This document shows positions 1-9,200 of a stretch of 40,747 nt of DNA, piece after piece. Position numbers and translations under genes: made by a program. The notes beneath the pieces are model-generated. The model was not told the DNA's origin. It was given only the letters and a program-made list of their open reading frames with translations, and ran no database searches. Position 1 is the first letter of the stretch. Every line of letters begins with the position of its first letter. The DNA is from an uncultured Flavobacteriales bacterium (GTDB lineage: Bacteria > Bacteroidota > Bacteroidia > Flavobacteriales_D > Crocinitomicaceae): contig CAJXRM010000020.1 in assembly GCA_913059205.1 (NCBI GenBank), forward strand, positions 1 through 40,747, written 5' to 3'.

Positions 1-42
1 TTCTGCCTGTCTCGTGGGCTCGGAGATGTGTATAAGAGACAG
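1..42. other. Nextera adapter read-through (i7 side), not biological
   Basis: Positions 9-42 match the Illumina Nextera read-2 transposase adapter, ending in the mosaic end ATGTGTATAAGAGACAG. Positions 1-8, TTCTGCCT, match Nextera i7 index N703 as I remember it. Genomic sequence begins at 43. The block should be trimmed, because the gene on the minus strand here would otherwise gain false codons. Confidence 0.97.
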
Positions 43-1360
43 CTTTATTGGCTTTACTTTCGCTAGAGCTAAATTTGGTGTAGTCGACAGTTAATAAAAT
101 GACTAAGAACGGAAGTAGAGGAGATCTCAAACGAACCAATACACCGTATAAAACAGAGGTCATACCTGTCATGAAAGCGATTATGAGAATGAAAATTATA
201 CTAAAAATAAGAAACTCATGGCTACGAATTAAACGCCATTTTTTTAAAAATCCTTTTCTAAAAAATAAAAATGTTAAATAGAGTAACACGAGACTCTCAA
301 TTCCATTTAGGATTAAAGTAGCACTTAAGGCTTCCCAGATAAATGGCCTGTACATGCCTGTGAGAACCGCAATCGGCATTACTTTTATCAAACCAATACT
401 AGTGAATTCAATATCTCCAAGATCATATTTTTTGTTACCATAGGTGTCGTTATTTTGAAAATCATGTTGTATAGACGAGGCTTGTTGTAAAACGCTAGTA
501 GATGAAATAAAGTCTTTTTCCGATTGTAAAACAATTGTACTACCCAGAAAAACGATGCTCGAACCAAGAATTATGGTTCGAAATGCAATGACGGCCATGT
601 TTCCACCTCCTAGTATTCGTACTATTCTAGCGCTGATGCTAAAAAATAGTGGGATAATAATTGCGACCAATACAAAGGATCGAATATGAAAAATAATAAA
701 GGCCATCAACATTACCATTATTACATTAATGATGCTGGTTTTATGTTCTTTTGAAATGATAGTAAACGAATGATATATCATATACATTGAAGCGATAAAT
801 ACAACACTATCTTTAGAAATTCCGGAGCACCAAAAATTTACTGAGGGTAAAAATAGGATACCAATGGCAATTATTCTTTCGCTACAAAAATTATACGAAC
901 GCACCAATTGAAAGAGTTTCCAGCTGGCATGCGCTGTGAAAGTTGCCAAAATAAACGTCATGGCAAAATAACTCTTTAGAGTAAAAAAAGACAATACAGA
1001 GATTATTTTAGACACGAAAAAACCTTCAGGTTCTCGAAAAATCCATCCCGGTGGATAGCCAGTAGTGGAATCGTAAAAAGTTGTGAATTGAAAATGATTT
1101 GGAGCGCTTAACAATTGCTCAAAATACAATTCTGGAGATTTAAAAAACAAATTGTTAAGAGTAACCGCAGCGTCAAAGTAAGCAGATGTATCTCCTCCGC
1201 CGTAAACAAATAAATAAAAGACTCCGTATGCAACTCCAAAAAACATCTTTGCCAATATGTTTGGCATAAAGTACTTGTAATCGCCTTGTCGGTTTTTATT
1301 ACTTTTAATTACAAGAGCCCCAACTAAAATTATCATTGCCCAGAAAAAAGCCGGAACCAT
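43..1360 (-). CDS. Polysaccharide polymerase-like polytopic membrane protein (3' partial)
   Basis: The minus-strand frame is open from ATG 1360 down to the adapter junction at 43, giving 439 complete codons and no stop, so the C-terminus is missing. The product is very hydrophobic with roughly ten membrane segments. Visible motifs include YGGGDTSAYF near residue 55, REPEGFF, LPSVNFWCSGISKDS and FHIRSF. This pattern resembles O-antigen/exopolysaccharide repeat-unit polymerases (Wzy/EpsG-like) of Bacteroidota, which join lipid-linked repeat units at the periplasmic face. The flippase gene ends 71 bp upstream on the same strand, which supports the role. An in-frame TTG at 1390 is an alternative start that would add ten residues. 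The polymerase call is inferred from topology, weak motifs and context. Confidence 0.72.
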
Positions 1361-1431
1361 GTCTAATAATGAAAAGTATGTTGATTCCAATGCGTTCTTT
1401 AGTTTTTACGAATGTAATAAATATTAATGAG

Positions 1432-2772
1432 TTAAACCTTCGGGGTTCTCGCGTATTTAAGCTTGGTTTTAATTTTTTTCCAATCGGATTTTGTGAGAAA
1501 AAACAAGTTGTTGGAGGGCAATTTAATAATTAATACCAAGGCGATATAAACCACAATAAAAGTGGTAACAAAGGACAAAGAAGAAGCAATTGCAGCACCT
1601 TCAATTCCAATTGCAGGAATCAGGGTAAAGTTGAGCGCCAATGTGACTACTAATCCTGTTAGTGCTGAAAATAGATAAATTTTTACTTTATTTTCTGCAA
1701 ATAAAATTCCAGAAATAATTTTAGTTTGACAAGAAAAAATGGCAGGTATAAACATAATCTGCAAAGGAAGTACCGATGCTGAAAAATCAATCCCGTAAAC
1801 AAATGGAAGAACATAAGGCGTTACAATTAAGCCAAGTACAGAAAGTAGAAGTAAAATTGAAAAATGAGCGCGAGCAAAGAGGATAAATGTTTTCATGTGT
1901 TTTTTGCCATCTTTCGCCCAAATTACAGGAAATAATACTTGAGAAAGTGGGGCAGAAAGCATAGTGAGCAGCTGTGTAATTCCAAAGGCCAAAGCAAAAA
2001 GTCCTACATATTCATTGCTCATATAAAATGCAATTATCCACAGGACAAGTCTATTATTAAAAAAAGTAACGATATTCGCTAAGTGATCAAGTCCCATGAA
2101 ACGAATAAAGGGCTGTATATCCTTTTTCCAACTCAATTGAAAAGAGAATTGATAAGAGTAGTTTTTTCGGAAATGTAAATGCCAATGCAAGGCATTCGCT
2201 GTCATAACAATAAGCGCTACTAGGAGCACTTCTTCTATGCCGACTGTATATAGTTCAAATCTGTTTAACAGGAACAGAATACCGTATAGACTAAAGTTAA
2301 AAAGGCTATTGACAATTAGTACAAAATTGACCGTTTCAAAGCGCTGTTCACCTTGAAAAAAGGATGCGTACAAGACGTCAATTTGGTTAATGACGATAAA
2401 ACAACTGAAGATTATAATGAAAGAGGATGTAGCACTATTCTCGGGAATAAAAATCTCAGCAAACGGAGTATTCATCCAAATCGCGAAAACAATAAAACTG
2501 AGCAGAATGGTTATAGCCGAAAAAAGTAGACTTATTCCAATAGTTTTTTCTCGTGCAATTTTCTGATTTGAAATGTAAAAAGTAATTGCCGTGCCAACGC
2601 TAAATCCCAAGATAGTTGACAACAATGAAATGTCGGCGAAAAACAAAGCGTAAACTCCTCGACCCTCTGGTCCTAACATCCGAGTGATAAATATACCTGC
2701 AAGTACTCCAAAAAATTGTGATGGAATTTGAGCTAGTACCGTGTAAATAGCACTTTTAGATACAGATTTCAT
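1432..2772 (-). CDS. Wzx-type polysaccharide flippase (MATE/MOP superfamily)
   Basis: A 446-aa polytopic membrane protein with about 12-14 hydrophobic segments. The N-terminal region, with FFGVLAGIFITRMLGPEGRG and then GVYAL, is the hallmark start of polysaccharide-biosynthesis flippases of the MOP superfamily. These move undecaprenyl-linked oligosaccharide units across the inner membrane. The frame opens at TTG 2784, but ATG 2772 gives the more natural start MKSVSKSAIYT. A polymerase-like membrane gene follows 71 bp downstream, so the pair looks like the membrane part of a surface polysaccharide operon that continues beyond the contig. The sugar substrate cannot be told from sequence. Confidence 0.88.
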   Translation of the reverse strand: MKSVSKSAIYTVLAQIPSQFFGVLAGIFITRMLGPEGRGVYALFFADISLLSTILGFSVGTAITFYISNQKIAREKTIGISLLFSAITILLSFIVFAIWMNTPFAEIFIPENSATSSFIIIFSCFIVINQIDVLYASFFQGEQRFETVNFVLIVNSLFNFSLYGILFLLNRFELYTVGIEEVLLVALIVMTANALHWHLHFRKNYSYQFSFQLSWKKDIQPFIRFMGLDHLANIVTFFNNRLVLWIIAFYMSNEYVGLFALAFGITQLLTMLSAPLSQVLFPVIWAKDGKKHMKTFILFARAHFSILLLLSVLGLIVTPYVLPFVYGIDFSASVLPLQIMFIPAIFSCQTKIISGILFAENKVKIYLFSALTGLVVTLALNFTLIPAIGIEGAAIASSLSFVTTFIVVYIALVLIIKLPSNNLFFLTKSDWKKIKTKLKYARTPKV

Positions 2773-2829
2773 ATAGTAGGTCAACAGTTTCGTGGTAAAT
2801 ATAAAGAATAGTTATCTATATTAATCAAC

Positions 2830-3303
2830 TTACTGATGATGATATGGCTCACCTTTCAAAATTGTAAATGCGCGATAAATTTGTTCTAAAAAAAAGAGTC
2901 TTACCATTTGATGAGAAAATGTCATTTTAGAAAGACTGATTTTATCATTTGCTAAGGCATATACTTCATCAGAAAATCCATATGCCCCACCGACAATGAA
3001 AATCAAATTCTTCCCACCAGAATTGAATTTTTTCTGCATGTAATGAGCGAATTTAACTGAAGAAAAACTTGTTCCGTTTTCATCTAATAGCACCACAAAA
3101 TCAGAAGGTTGTATATGCTTAATAATTAATTCGCCTTCGGTTTTTTTTATTTGATCTTTGCTAAGGTTTTTAGCGTTTTTAATTTCTGGAATTTCAATCT
3201 TTTCAACGCTGTTGTAGTGATTCAGTCGTTTTAGATAATCGTTTTCACCTTCAATTAAAAACTTGCTTACCGTTTTTCCAACGCAAATTAATTTCACTTT
3301 CAT
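2830..3303 (-). CDS. rlmH: 23S rRNA (pseudouridine-1915-N3)-methyltransferase RlmH
   Basis: A 157-aa protein of the usual RlmH length (SPOUT class). RlmH methylates N3 of pseudouridine 1915 in helix 69 of 23S rRNA on assembled 70S ribosomes, using SAM. Family marks are MKVKLICVGK at the N-terminus, LLDENGTSFSS at 72-82, the SAM-binding loop GGAYGFSDEV at 105-114, the knot segment SLSKMTFSHQMVRLFFLEQ at 123-141 and the C-terminal PYHH at 153-156. ATG start. It lies upstream of the flippase on the same strand, 57 bp away, but is probably an independent housekeeping gene. Confidence 0.96.
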   Translation of the reverse strand: MKVKLICVGKTVSKFLIEGENDYLKRLNHYNSVEKIEIPEIKNAKNLSKDQIKKTEGELIIKHIQPSDFVVLLDENGTSFSSVKFAHYMQKKFNSGGKNLIFIVGGAYGFSDEVYALANDKISLSKMTFSHQMVRLFFLEQIYRAFTILKGEPYHHQ

Positions 3304-3412
3304 GAAAACGAAGGTACAGAAATAGGAATAAAAAATGGTGTGTATTCATTCGAATTCCCATGTTCAAGAGTTATTTCAATTCAAAAAATTAACTTTTATT
3401 GTATTTCGGCAC

Positions 3413-3420
3413 TAATTTTG
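3413..3420 (+). promoter_or_regulatory. Candidate Bacteroidota -7 element upstream of the DUF4783 gene
   Basis: TAATTTTG matches the TAnnTTTG consensus of the Bacteroidota primary sigma factor and lies 29 bp before the ATG at 3450. No clean TTTG -33 element is seen at the expected spacing, so this is only a partial promoter match. Confidence 0.4.
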
Positions 3421-3449
3421 TAGCTTTCGTTCGAAATTAGAAATTAGCT

Positions 3450-3833
3450 ATGAATTTTATTTACGCAGCATTAGCATCATTGTTTTTTACTCTGGGAATC
3501 TTGGGAGATGTTCCATATACTTCTATTGACAGTGCTTTTGAAGCGAATAATCCGAATGCAATTGTTGCTTTAGGTAAATCCAAAATTTTAATAAACGTGT
3601 TAGGTAAAGAAGGTGTGTATAGCCAAGCCCAAGCAGGATTGGTTTTGAAAGATTTCTTTACGCGTAAGCCTGGTTCAGAGTTTAATTTTTACTTCAAAGG
3701 AAAAGAGACTGCGGATGGTACATTTGCCATCGGAAACTACATTTCTCGCAGTGAAAAATTCAGGGTTACAATTCACTTTAAAACAGAAGGAGACCAATAC
3801 AAAATTGAAAGTCTTCGAATTGAGGAAGATTAA
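3450..3833 (+). CDS. DUF4783 domain-containing exported protein
   Basis: A 127-aa protein with a hydrophobic N-terminal segment (residues 1-20) that looks like a signal peptide. The remainder is a small alpha+beta domain of the DUF4783 type: a short helix with ANNPNAIVALGKSKI, then QAQAGLVLKDFF and FYFKGKETADGTFAIGNY, ending in the strand YKIESLRIEE. DUF4783 proteins are found in Bacteroidota and have a cystatin/NTF2-like look, but no established function. It lies 73 bp upstream of nadC on the same strand, possibly as a short transcription unit. Family assignment is from memory of the sequence pattern. Confidence 0.75.
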   Translation: MNFIYAALASLFFTLGILGDVPYTSIDSAFEANNPNAIVALGKSKILINVLGKEGVYSQAQAGLVLKDFFTRKPGSEFNFYFKGKETADGTFAIGNYISRSEKFRVTIHFKTEGDQYKIESLRIEED

Positions 3834-3906
3834 ATTTTCAATAATTTCACCTCTAGTAGAGTCAACTTTTTTCTCCAATTTCGACTTACAATCTTAAATT
3901 TGCATC

Positions 3907-4743
3907 ATGGTTGATGAAATTATAAAAAACGCACTTATTGAAGATATAGGTGATGGAGATCATTCAAGCTTGTCCTGCGTTCCAGAAAATGGAGTAGGTG
4001 TGGCTAAATTAATCGTCAAGGGAGAAGGTACAATAGCCGGGATAGAATTGGCTGAACGAATTTTTCAACAATACGATAAAGATTTGATTTTTCATCCATT
4101 TTTAAAGGATGGGGATTCGGTTCGAATTGGTGATATTGCCTTTGAGGTGAAGGGAAGTTCAAGATCTATTTTAGCGACAGAGCGTTTGGTGTTAAATTTT
4201 ATGCAGCGCATGAGTGGAATAGCTACAGAAACTTCTAAAATGATTCAATTGGTTGAAGGCACGGGAGTCAAACTTTTAGATACCAGAAAAACCACTCCTG
4301 GAATCCGATATATGGAAAAATGGGCTGTTCGAATTGGCGGCGGAACAAATCATCGATTTGCACTTTATGATATGATTATGCTTAAGGATAATCACATTGA
4401 TTACGCGGGGGGAATTAAACCAGCTATAGAAAAATCAAATCAGTATCTAGCTCAAACAGGAAAGAATTTGAAGATTGAAGTTGAAGTTCGAAATGAGCGA
4501 GAATTAATGGAAGTGTTAGAAATTGGAAAGGTTGATCGAATTATGTTGGATAATTTTACTCCAGAAAGAATTAAGGCAATAATTGATTTAATTCCGAAAA
4601 CGATTGAAACTGAAGCTTCAGGTGGAATAACCAGCGAAACTATTCGAAGTTTTGCCGAAACTGGGGTGGATTACATTTCTGTAGGTGCGCTGACGCATAG
4701 TTTTAAAAGTATGGATATGTCATTGAAGGCAGTATTCGCATAA
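3907..4743 (+). CDS. nadC: Nicotinate-nucleotide pyrophosphorylase (carboxylating)
   Basis: A 278-aa quinolinate phosphoribosyltransferase of normal length. It makes nicotinate mononucleotide, CO2 and pyrophosphate from quinolinate and PRPP in de novo NAD synthesis. Signature stretches are ERLVLNFMQRMSGIAT (92-107), DTRKTTPG (125-132), GGGTNHR (144-150) and KDNH (160-163), which carry the conserved basic residues for substrate binding, plus a C-terminal glycine-rich phosphate-binding region, EASGGI and VDYISVGALTHS. A TAAATTTG -7-like box at 3895-3902 lies only four bases before the ATG. The stop is two bases from the end of the convergent membrane gene. Confidence 0.97.
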   Translation: MVDEIIKNALIEDIGDGDHSSLSCVPENGVGVAKLIVKGEGTIAGIELAERIFQQYDKDLIFHPFLKDGDSVRIGDIAFEVKGSSRSILATERLVLNFMQRMSGIATETSKMIQLVEGTGVKLLDTRKTTPGIRYMEKWAVRIGGGTNHRFALYDMIMLKDNHIDYAGGIKPAIEKSNQYLAQTGKNLKIEVEVRNERELMEVLEIGKVDRIMLDNFTPERIKAIIDLIPKTIETEASGGITSETIRSFAETGVDYISVGALTHSFKSMDMSLKAVFA

Positions 4744-4745
4744 CA

Positions 4746-5117
4746 TTAAAGATCATCCAACAATTCGTTGTCATTCTTTTTTGGAGACACTAACTTTTCA
4801 GGGAGAATAAACGAAATTCCTAAAATGGACATTCCGCCAATAACAATGTAGTATCCGTATGGCCAACGCATAATTAGAAAAATTAGCCCGAGAAAAACTA
4901 CAAGACTTCCTGCCCAATATAAGAAACTAAAAACGCTCCCGTTTTTTCCGCTTCTAAAACTAAGTAAATTCAGAAATAGCCCGACGGCTCCAGAAATTAT
5001 AAAGATGATTTTCGCGGTTGAAATTGAAATATAACTTCTACCGTTTCCTGTAAACAATACAATGGCCATTAAAAAGGCAATGCCAAATGCAATTCCCGCA
5101 ATTTTCTTTAAATCCAT
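4746..5117 (-). CDS. Small four-helix membrane protein, function unknown
   Basis: A 123-aa protein with about four hydrophobic segments: residues 8-24, 33-52, 62-84 and 88-106. The segment MRWPYGYYIVIGG recalls the paired helices of GldL-like and related small Bacteroidota membrane proteins (motif similar to MHWPGA), but the match is too weak to assign a function. The C-terminus is short, charged and presumably cytoplasmic (SPKKNDNELLDDL). It follows the GGGP-synthase family gene by 32 bp on the same strand, so the two are probably cotranscribed, and it converges on nadC with two bases between stops. Confidence 0.7.
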   Translation of the reverse strand: MDLKKIAGIAFGIAFLMAIVLFTGNGRSYISISTAKIIFIISGAVGLFLNLLSFRSGKNGSVFSFLYWAGSLVVFLGLIFLIMRWPYGYYIVIGGMSILGISFILPEKLVSPKKNDNELLDDL

Positions 5118-5149
5118 TAGTCAATATAAGGATATTAATTGAACTGGAA

Positions 5150-5896
5150 TTAGTTTAAATGTGATTCTTTGATAAAGGACTGAATGTCCAATAGAAAATC
5201 TATATCTTCTTCAATTTTATTTCCAATTACAATCACGTTCGCTCCAGCAACAGAAAGTTCGCTAATTTGTTCCTTGGTTCTGATGCCACCTCCAATTATA
5301 ATTGGCGAGTTAAGTTGTTTTAGTTCCCTAACAGTTTCGGGCAAAACAGATTGTTGGGCTCCGCTTCCAGCATCCAAGTATAAAAGCTTTTTTCCTTGAA
5401 GAATTCCGGCCTTAGCTGTATTCGTAATTATGGAAATTTTGTCATTTGGAATTGGTGTGGTTTGACTAACGTATGCGACGGATGATTTTGTCCCACCGTC
5501 TATTAATATATATGCTGTTGGAATCACTTCTATATCCATCGCGTATACTTCATTTGCAGATTGAACGTGATGTCCGATTAAATAATCTGGATTTCTCCCA
5601 GAAATTAAACTTAAATAGAGTAGTGCATCGGCATCTTTAGAAATTTGATGTGAAGCCCCTGGGAAAATTACAACAGGGATCGAACTGTTTTCCTTCAAAA
5701 ATGAAACGACTGATACAAAATCTTCTCTTGACACAGTGCTTCCGCCAACAAAAAGGTAATCAACTTTTGCAAATTGCGCCTTTTTGATCAACTCTTTTAA
5801 TTGAACTTTGTTTTTTGATTTCTCAGGATCGATTAAAATGGCGATTTGTCCAGTTCGTTTTGAGAATCTATTAGTTATTGTTTGAGTAGTATTCAA
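5150..5896 (-). CDS. Geranylgeranylglyceryl phosphate synthase family protein (PcrB/GGGPS group)
   Basis: A 248-aa TIM-barrel prenyltransferase. The family joins a polyprenyl diphosphate (geranylgeranyl in archaea, heptaprenyl for Bacillus PcrB) to sn-glycerol-1-phosphate to form an ether bond. Visible elements are LIDPEK (21-26, the first-strand aspartate), GGST (51-54), IFPG (77-80), LIDGGTKSS, YLDAGSGA (173-180), GGGIR (202-206) and the phosphate-binding IGNKIEE near 224-230. Length and motifs fit the group II enzymes known from Bacteroidota. The start is TTG at 5896; there is no in-frame ATG or GTG between it and the upstream stop. Prenyl chain length is not decidable here. Confidence 0.9.
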   Translation of the reverse strand: MNTTQTITNRFSKRTGQIAILIDPEKSKNKVQLKELIKKAQFAKVDYLFVGGSTVSREDFVSVVSFLKENSSIPVVIFPGASHQISKDADALLYLSLISGRNPDYLIGHHVQSANEVYAMDIEVIPTAYILIDGGTKSSVAYVSQTTPIPNDKISIITNTAKAGILQGKKLLYLDAGSGAQQSVLPETVRELKQLNSPIIIGGGIRTKEQISELSVAGANVIVIGNKIEEDIDFLLDIQSFIKESHLN

Positions 5897-6224
5897 ATTT
5901 ATTAGCCGTTTTTAATTTGTCGATAATAATATACTAGTAACCAAAGATATTAATTTATTTTAATTCTTTCTTTTGCAATGCGGATGGTGATGAAAGTCTC
6001 AAGATTGGCGGGCTTAGGATAGCATTGAAGAAATAGACGTGTATATTTATTTAGTAAATTGACACTTTAGCACCTTTCAAAGTTACTTGTTTGTTATATA
6101 TTTGTTAATGGATGTTAATAGAAAATCATTTTAATTTTTTTTAACAATGCCCGGATGAATGTGATTTTTACTATATTTACCCGCTTTAAAAGCAACAAAG
6201 TTTAAAATTAAACAAACTGCACTT
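5897..6224. promoter_or_regulatory. 328-bp divergent intergenic region with promoters for the receptor operon and the GGGPS gene
   Basis: No gene is seen. The region is AT-rich and holds a candidate promoter at 6075-6104, four phased GTTA units at 6082-6117 and a GTTTAA-AA-TTAAAC inverted repeat at 6200-6213 in the leader of the receptor gene. On the minus strand a TAAATTTG box (5901-5894) overlaps the TTG start of the GGGPS-family gene. No riboswitch-like fold or small RNA was recognised. Confidence 0.5.
6075..6104 (+). promoter_or_regulatory. Candidate promoter of the TonB receptor/T9SS cargo/PorV-like operon
   Basis: TTTC at 6075-6078 (three of four bases of the TTTG -33 element), an 18-base spacer and a perfect TAnnTTTG -7 element, TATATTTG, at 6097-6104. 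Transcription would start near 6109 and leave a leader of about 115 bases. A weaker TATATTTA box lies at 6172-6179. Confidence 0.45.
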
Positions 6225-9200
6225 ATGTTACTAAAACTAAACTTGTTATTGGTAAGCGTTTTGCTTACAGTCTCTTACAGCTTCTCACAAGCGAATTTAG
6301 GTACTATAAAAGGTACTGTAACGGACAGCGATACAAAACAACCAATTCCATTTTCACAGGTCATTTTGAGATCTGGTGAATCTATCAAAGGAGGAGCGAA
6401 CACCGATTTTGATGGAAATTTTCAAATTAGCTCGATCGAACCGGGAGAGTATGATGTTGAAGTTAGAAATCCTACAGAAGGATATCAGCCTTTAGCATTA
6501 GAAGGTGTAATCGTAAGTTCTGGAAAGATAACTTTCCTTTACGATTTGAAGATCGGAAAAGCTAAAGACGTTCAAGACATTGAAGAAATGAAAGTTGTAG
6601 CTTATAAGGTTCCATTGATCGATAGAGATGGTGGAGCTTCAGGTGCTACAATAACAAGAGAAGATATATCTCGATTACCAGTGCGTTCTGCGGCAGGTGT
6701 TGCCGGAACAGTTGGTGGTGTAAATTCAAATGAAGGGTCAGGAGCAATTAGTGTTCGTGGTGCTCGTTCTGATGGTACTTACTTTTATATAGATGGTATT
6801 AAAGTACGTGGGTCTTCAAATTTACCTAAATCGGCGATTGAAGAGGTTACTGTAATTACAGGTGGTCTACCTGCAAACTATGGTGATGCAACTGGAGGTA
6901 TTATATCTGTAACAACAAGAGGTCCTTCTGCAAAATACTTTGGTTCTATTGAAGGTGTGACATCAGGAATGTACTTGAATGGTAAAGACCCAGATGGTTA
7001 CGATGGAAAAGTATACGGAATGGATAAGTTTGGATATAACCTTGTTGAAGGAATGTTCTCTGGTCCACTTTGGATGCAAAAAGATTCTACTGGAAAGAAA
7101 ATCAAACCAAGATTAGGTTTCTTAGTTTCTGCTAACTATACAGATCAAGTGGACAGTCGTCCATTAGCTGGTGGAAGTTATAGAATTAAAAAAGAAAGTC
7201 GTGATGCTTTATTGGCTGAGCCTTTAAGAAAAACAGATGTTGGAACTTTTTATAACTCTTCTTTCTTAAGAGAAGATGATTTTGAAAAAGTAGATTGGAG
7301 AATGAATGCAAGAACACATGTTTTATCTGCACAAGGTAAAATTGATGTGAACACCGGACCATCAGTTAACTTGTCATTTGGTGGATCGTTAAATTATGGA
7401 TGGGGTAATAACTATTCATATGCAGGATCATTAATGAATTTCTCAAACCCTGGAGCTTATAAATCACTTGACTGGAGAGTATTTGGTAGATTGACGCAAC
7501 GTTTCTCAAATACAGAGGAAGGAAGTAGTTCAAAAATTAAAAGTGCATACTACACGTTGATGGTCGATTACTCTAAAACGAAAGATGATGCATATGATCC
7601 AAATCATAAGTATAATATTTTCAACTATGGTCACGTAGGTAAATTTGAAATTGACAGACAAAAAACATATCAAGGATTGTCTACAACTCAAAACGGACCA
7701 GAACAAGTAACTATTCCTGCTGAAACGCAAGTTAGATTTACGCCTTCTGAAACAAATCCTGATTTATCAGCTCAAACTGCACAATACTTCTCGCTTTATG
7801 ATTATGCGAGCTCTTGGCAGGCAGAAGAAAATTACAGAAACTTAACTCAAGTTCTTCAAGGAAATGGATTGAGAAATGGAGATGCTCCACAATCAGTTTA
7901 TGGAATATGGAACAATATAGGTTCTCCTTATAACTACTTTGGAAAAGGTGAAACAGATCAAATTCGTGTATCAGGTGCTGGTGCGGTGAATATTGGCGAT
8001 CACTCTATATCATTAGGTTTTGAGTATGAGCAAAGATATGACCGCGGATGGTCTGCTGGAGACAATGGCCCAATGGGAATTTGGACTTTAGCAAGACAAT
8101 ACGCAAATGCTCATTTAAATGAGTTAGATAAATCCACTCCAATTTTGTTTGATTCAATAGGAACTGTTTATACAGGTTACGAGCCATTAAATACTGGTTA
8201 TGCACATACAAGTGGAACTGGAGAATATGGAGGCCAAGCAAATAATGACAATCAATATTTCTTCGATTATAATTTAAGAAGCTATTTGCAAGAAAATGGA
8301 TTGATTAATTCTGGTCCTGGTGACAATGAATATATCAATATTGATCAATACGATCCTAACATTTTCACTTTAGACATGTTTTCACCAGATGAATTATTGA
8401 ATAGTGGTAGTTCTTTCGTTTCTTATTATGGATATGACCATACTGGGAAAAAAGTAAAAGGTCAAACTGACATTAACAACTACTTTACAGATACAGATGA
8501 AAATGGAAATTACAAGCGATTTGTTGGAGCTTTCCAACCTACTTATATCGCTGGTTATGTAATGGATAAGTTTTCATTCCGTGACATCGTTTTTAACGTT
8601 GGTGTTAGGGTAGATGTTTATGATGCAAATCAACCAGTATTGAAAGATCCTTATTTGATTTACAATGCAAAAACAGTTAGAGAGGCTAATCAAGAATTAG
8701 CTAACGATCCATCAAAAACGTGGATAGAAAATATACCAACTTCAATGGGTGAAGATTATGTTGTATATGTAAATGACGAATTTAATCCAAACGCTATTAC
8801 AGGATACAGAAACGGAAACGTTTGGTATGATGCAAACGGTGCAGAGGTTGCTGATCCTAAAGTAATTGAAGGTCCAAATGGAATTATGCCGTATCTTCAA
8901 AACCCAGGTCAAGAGACACCAACTGCGGATGCTTTTGAAGATTATAAAGCTCAAATTAACGTGATGCCACGTATTTCGTTTTCGTTCCCGATTTCTGATG
9001 AAGCATCTTTCTTCGCTCATTATGATATCTTGACAAAACGTCCAACTACAGGAACTCGTTTTGATCCATACCAATATCAACACATTGAGAATAGAAGCAA
9101 TGTAGTTAACAACTCAAATTTGAGACCTGAGAAAACAATTGATTACGAATTAGGTTTCCAACAAGTTGTTACAAAAACATCTTCATTGAAAATTTCAGCT

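Noticed and set aside
99..281. Plus-strand 60-aa ORF
   Set aside because: It lies antisense to the polymerase-like gene, is lysine-rich with no family features and has no promoter context.
1336..1533. Plus-strand 65-aa ORF across the flippase/polymerase gap
   Set aside because: It overlaps the ends of two well-supported minus-strand genes and reads as a shadow.
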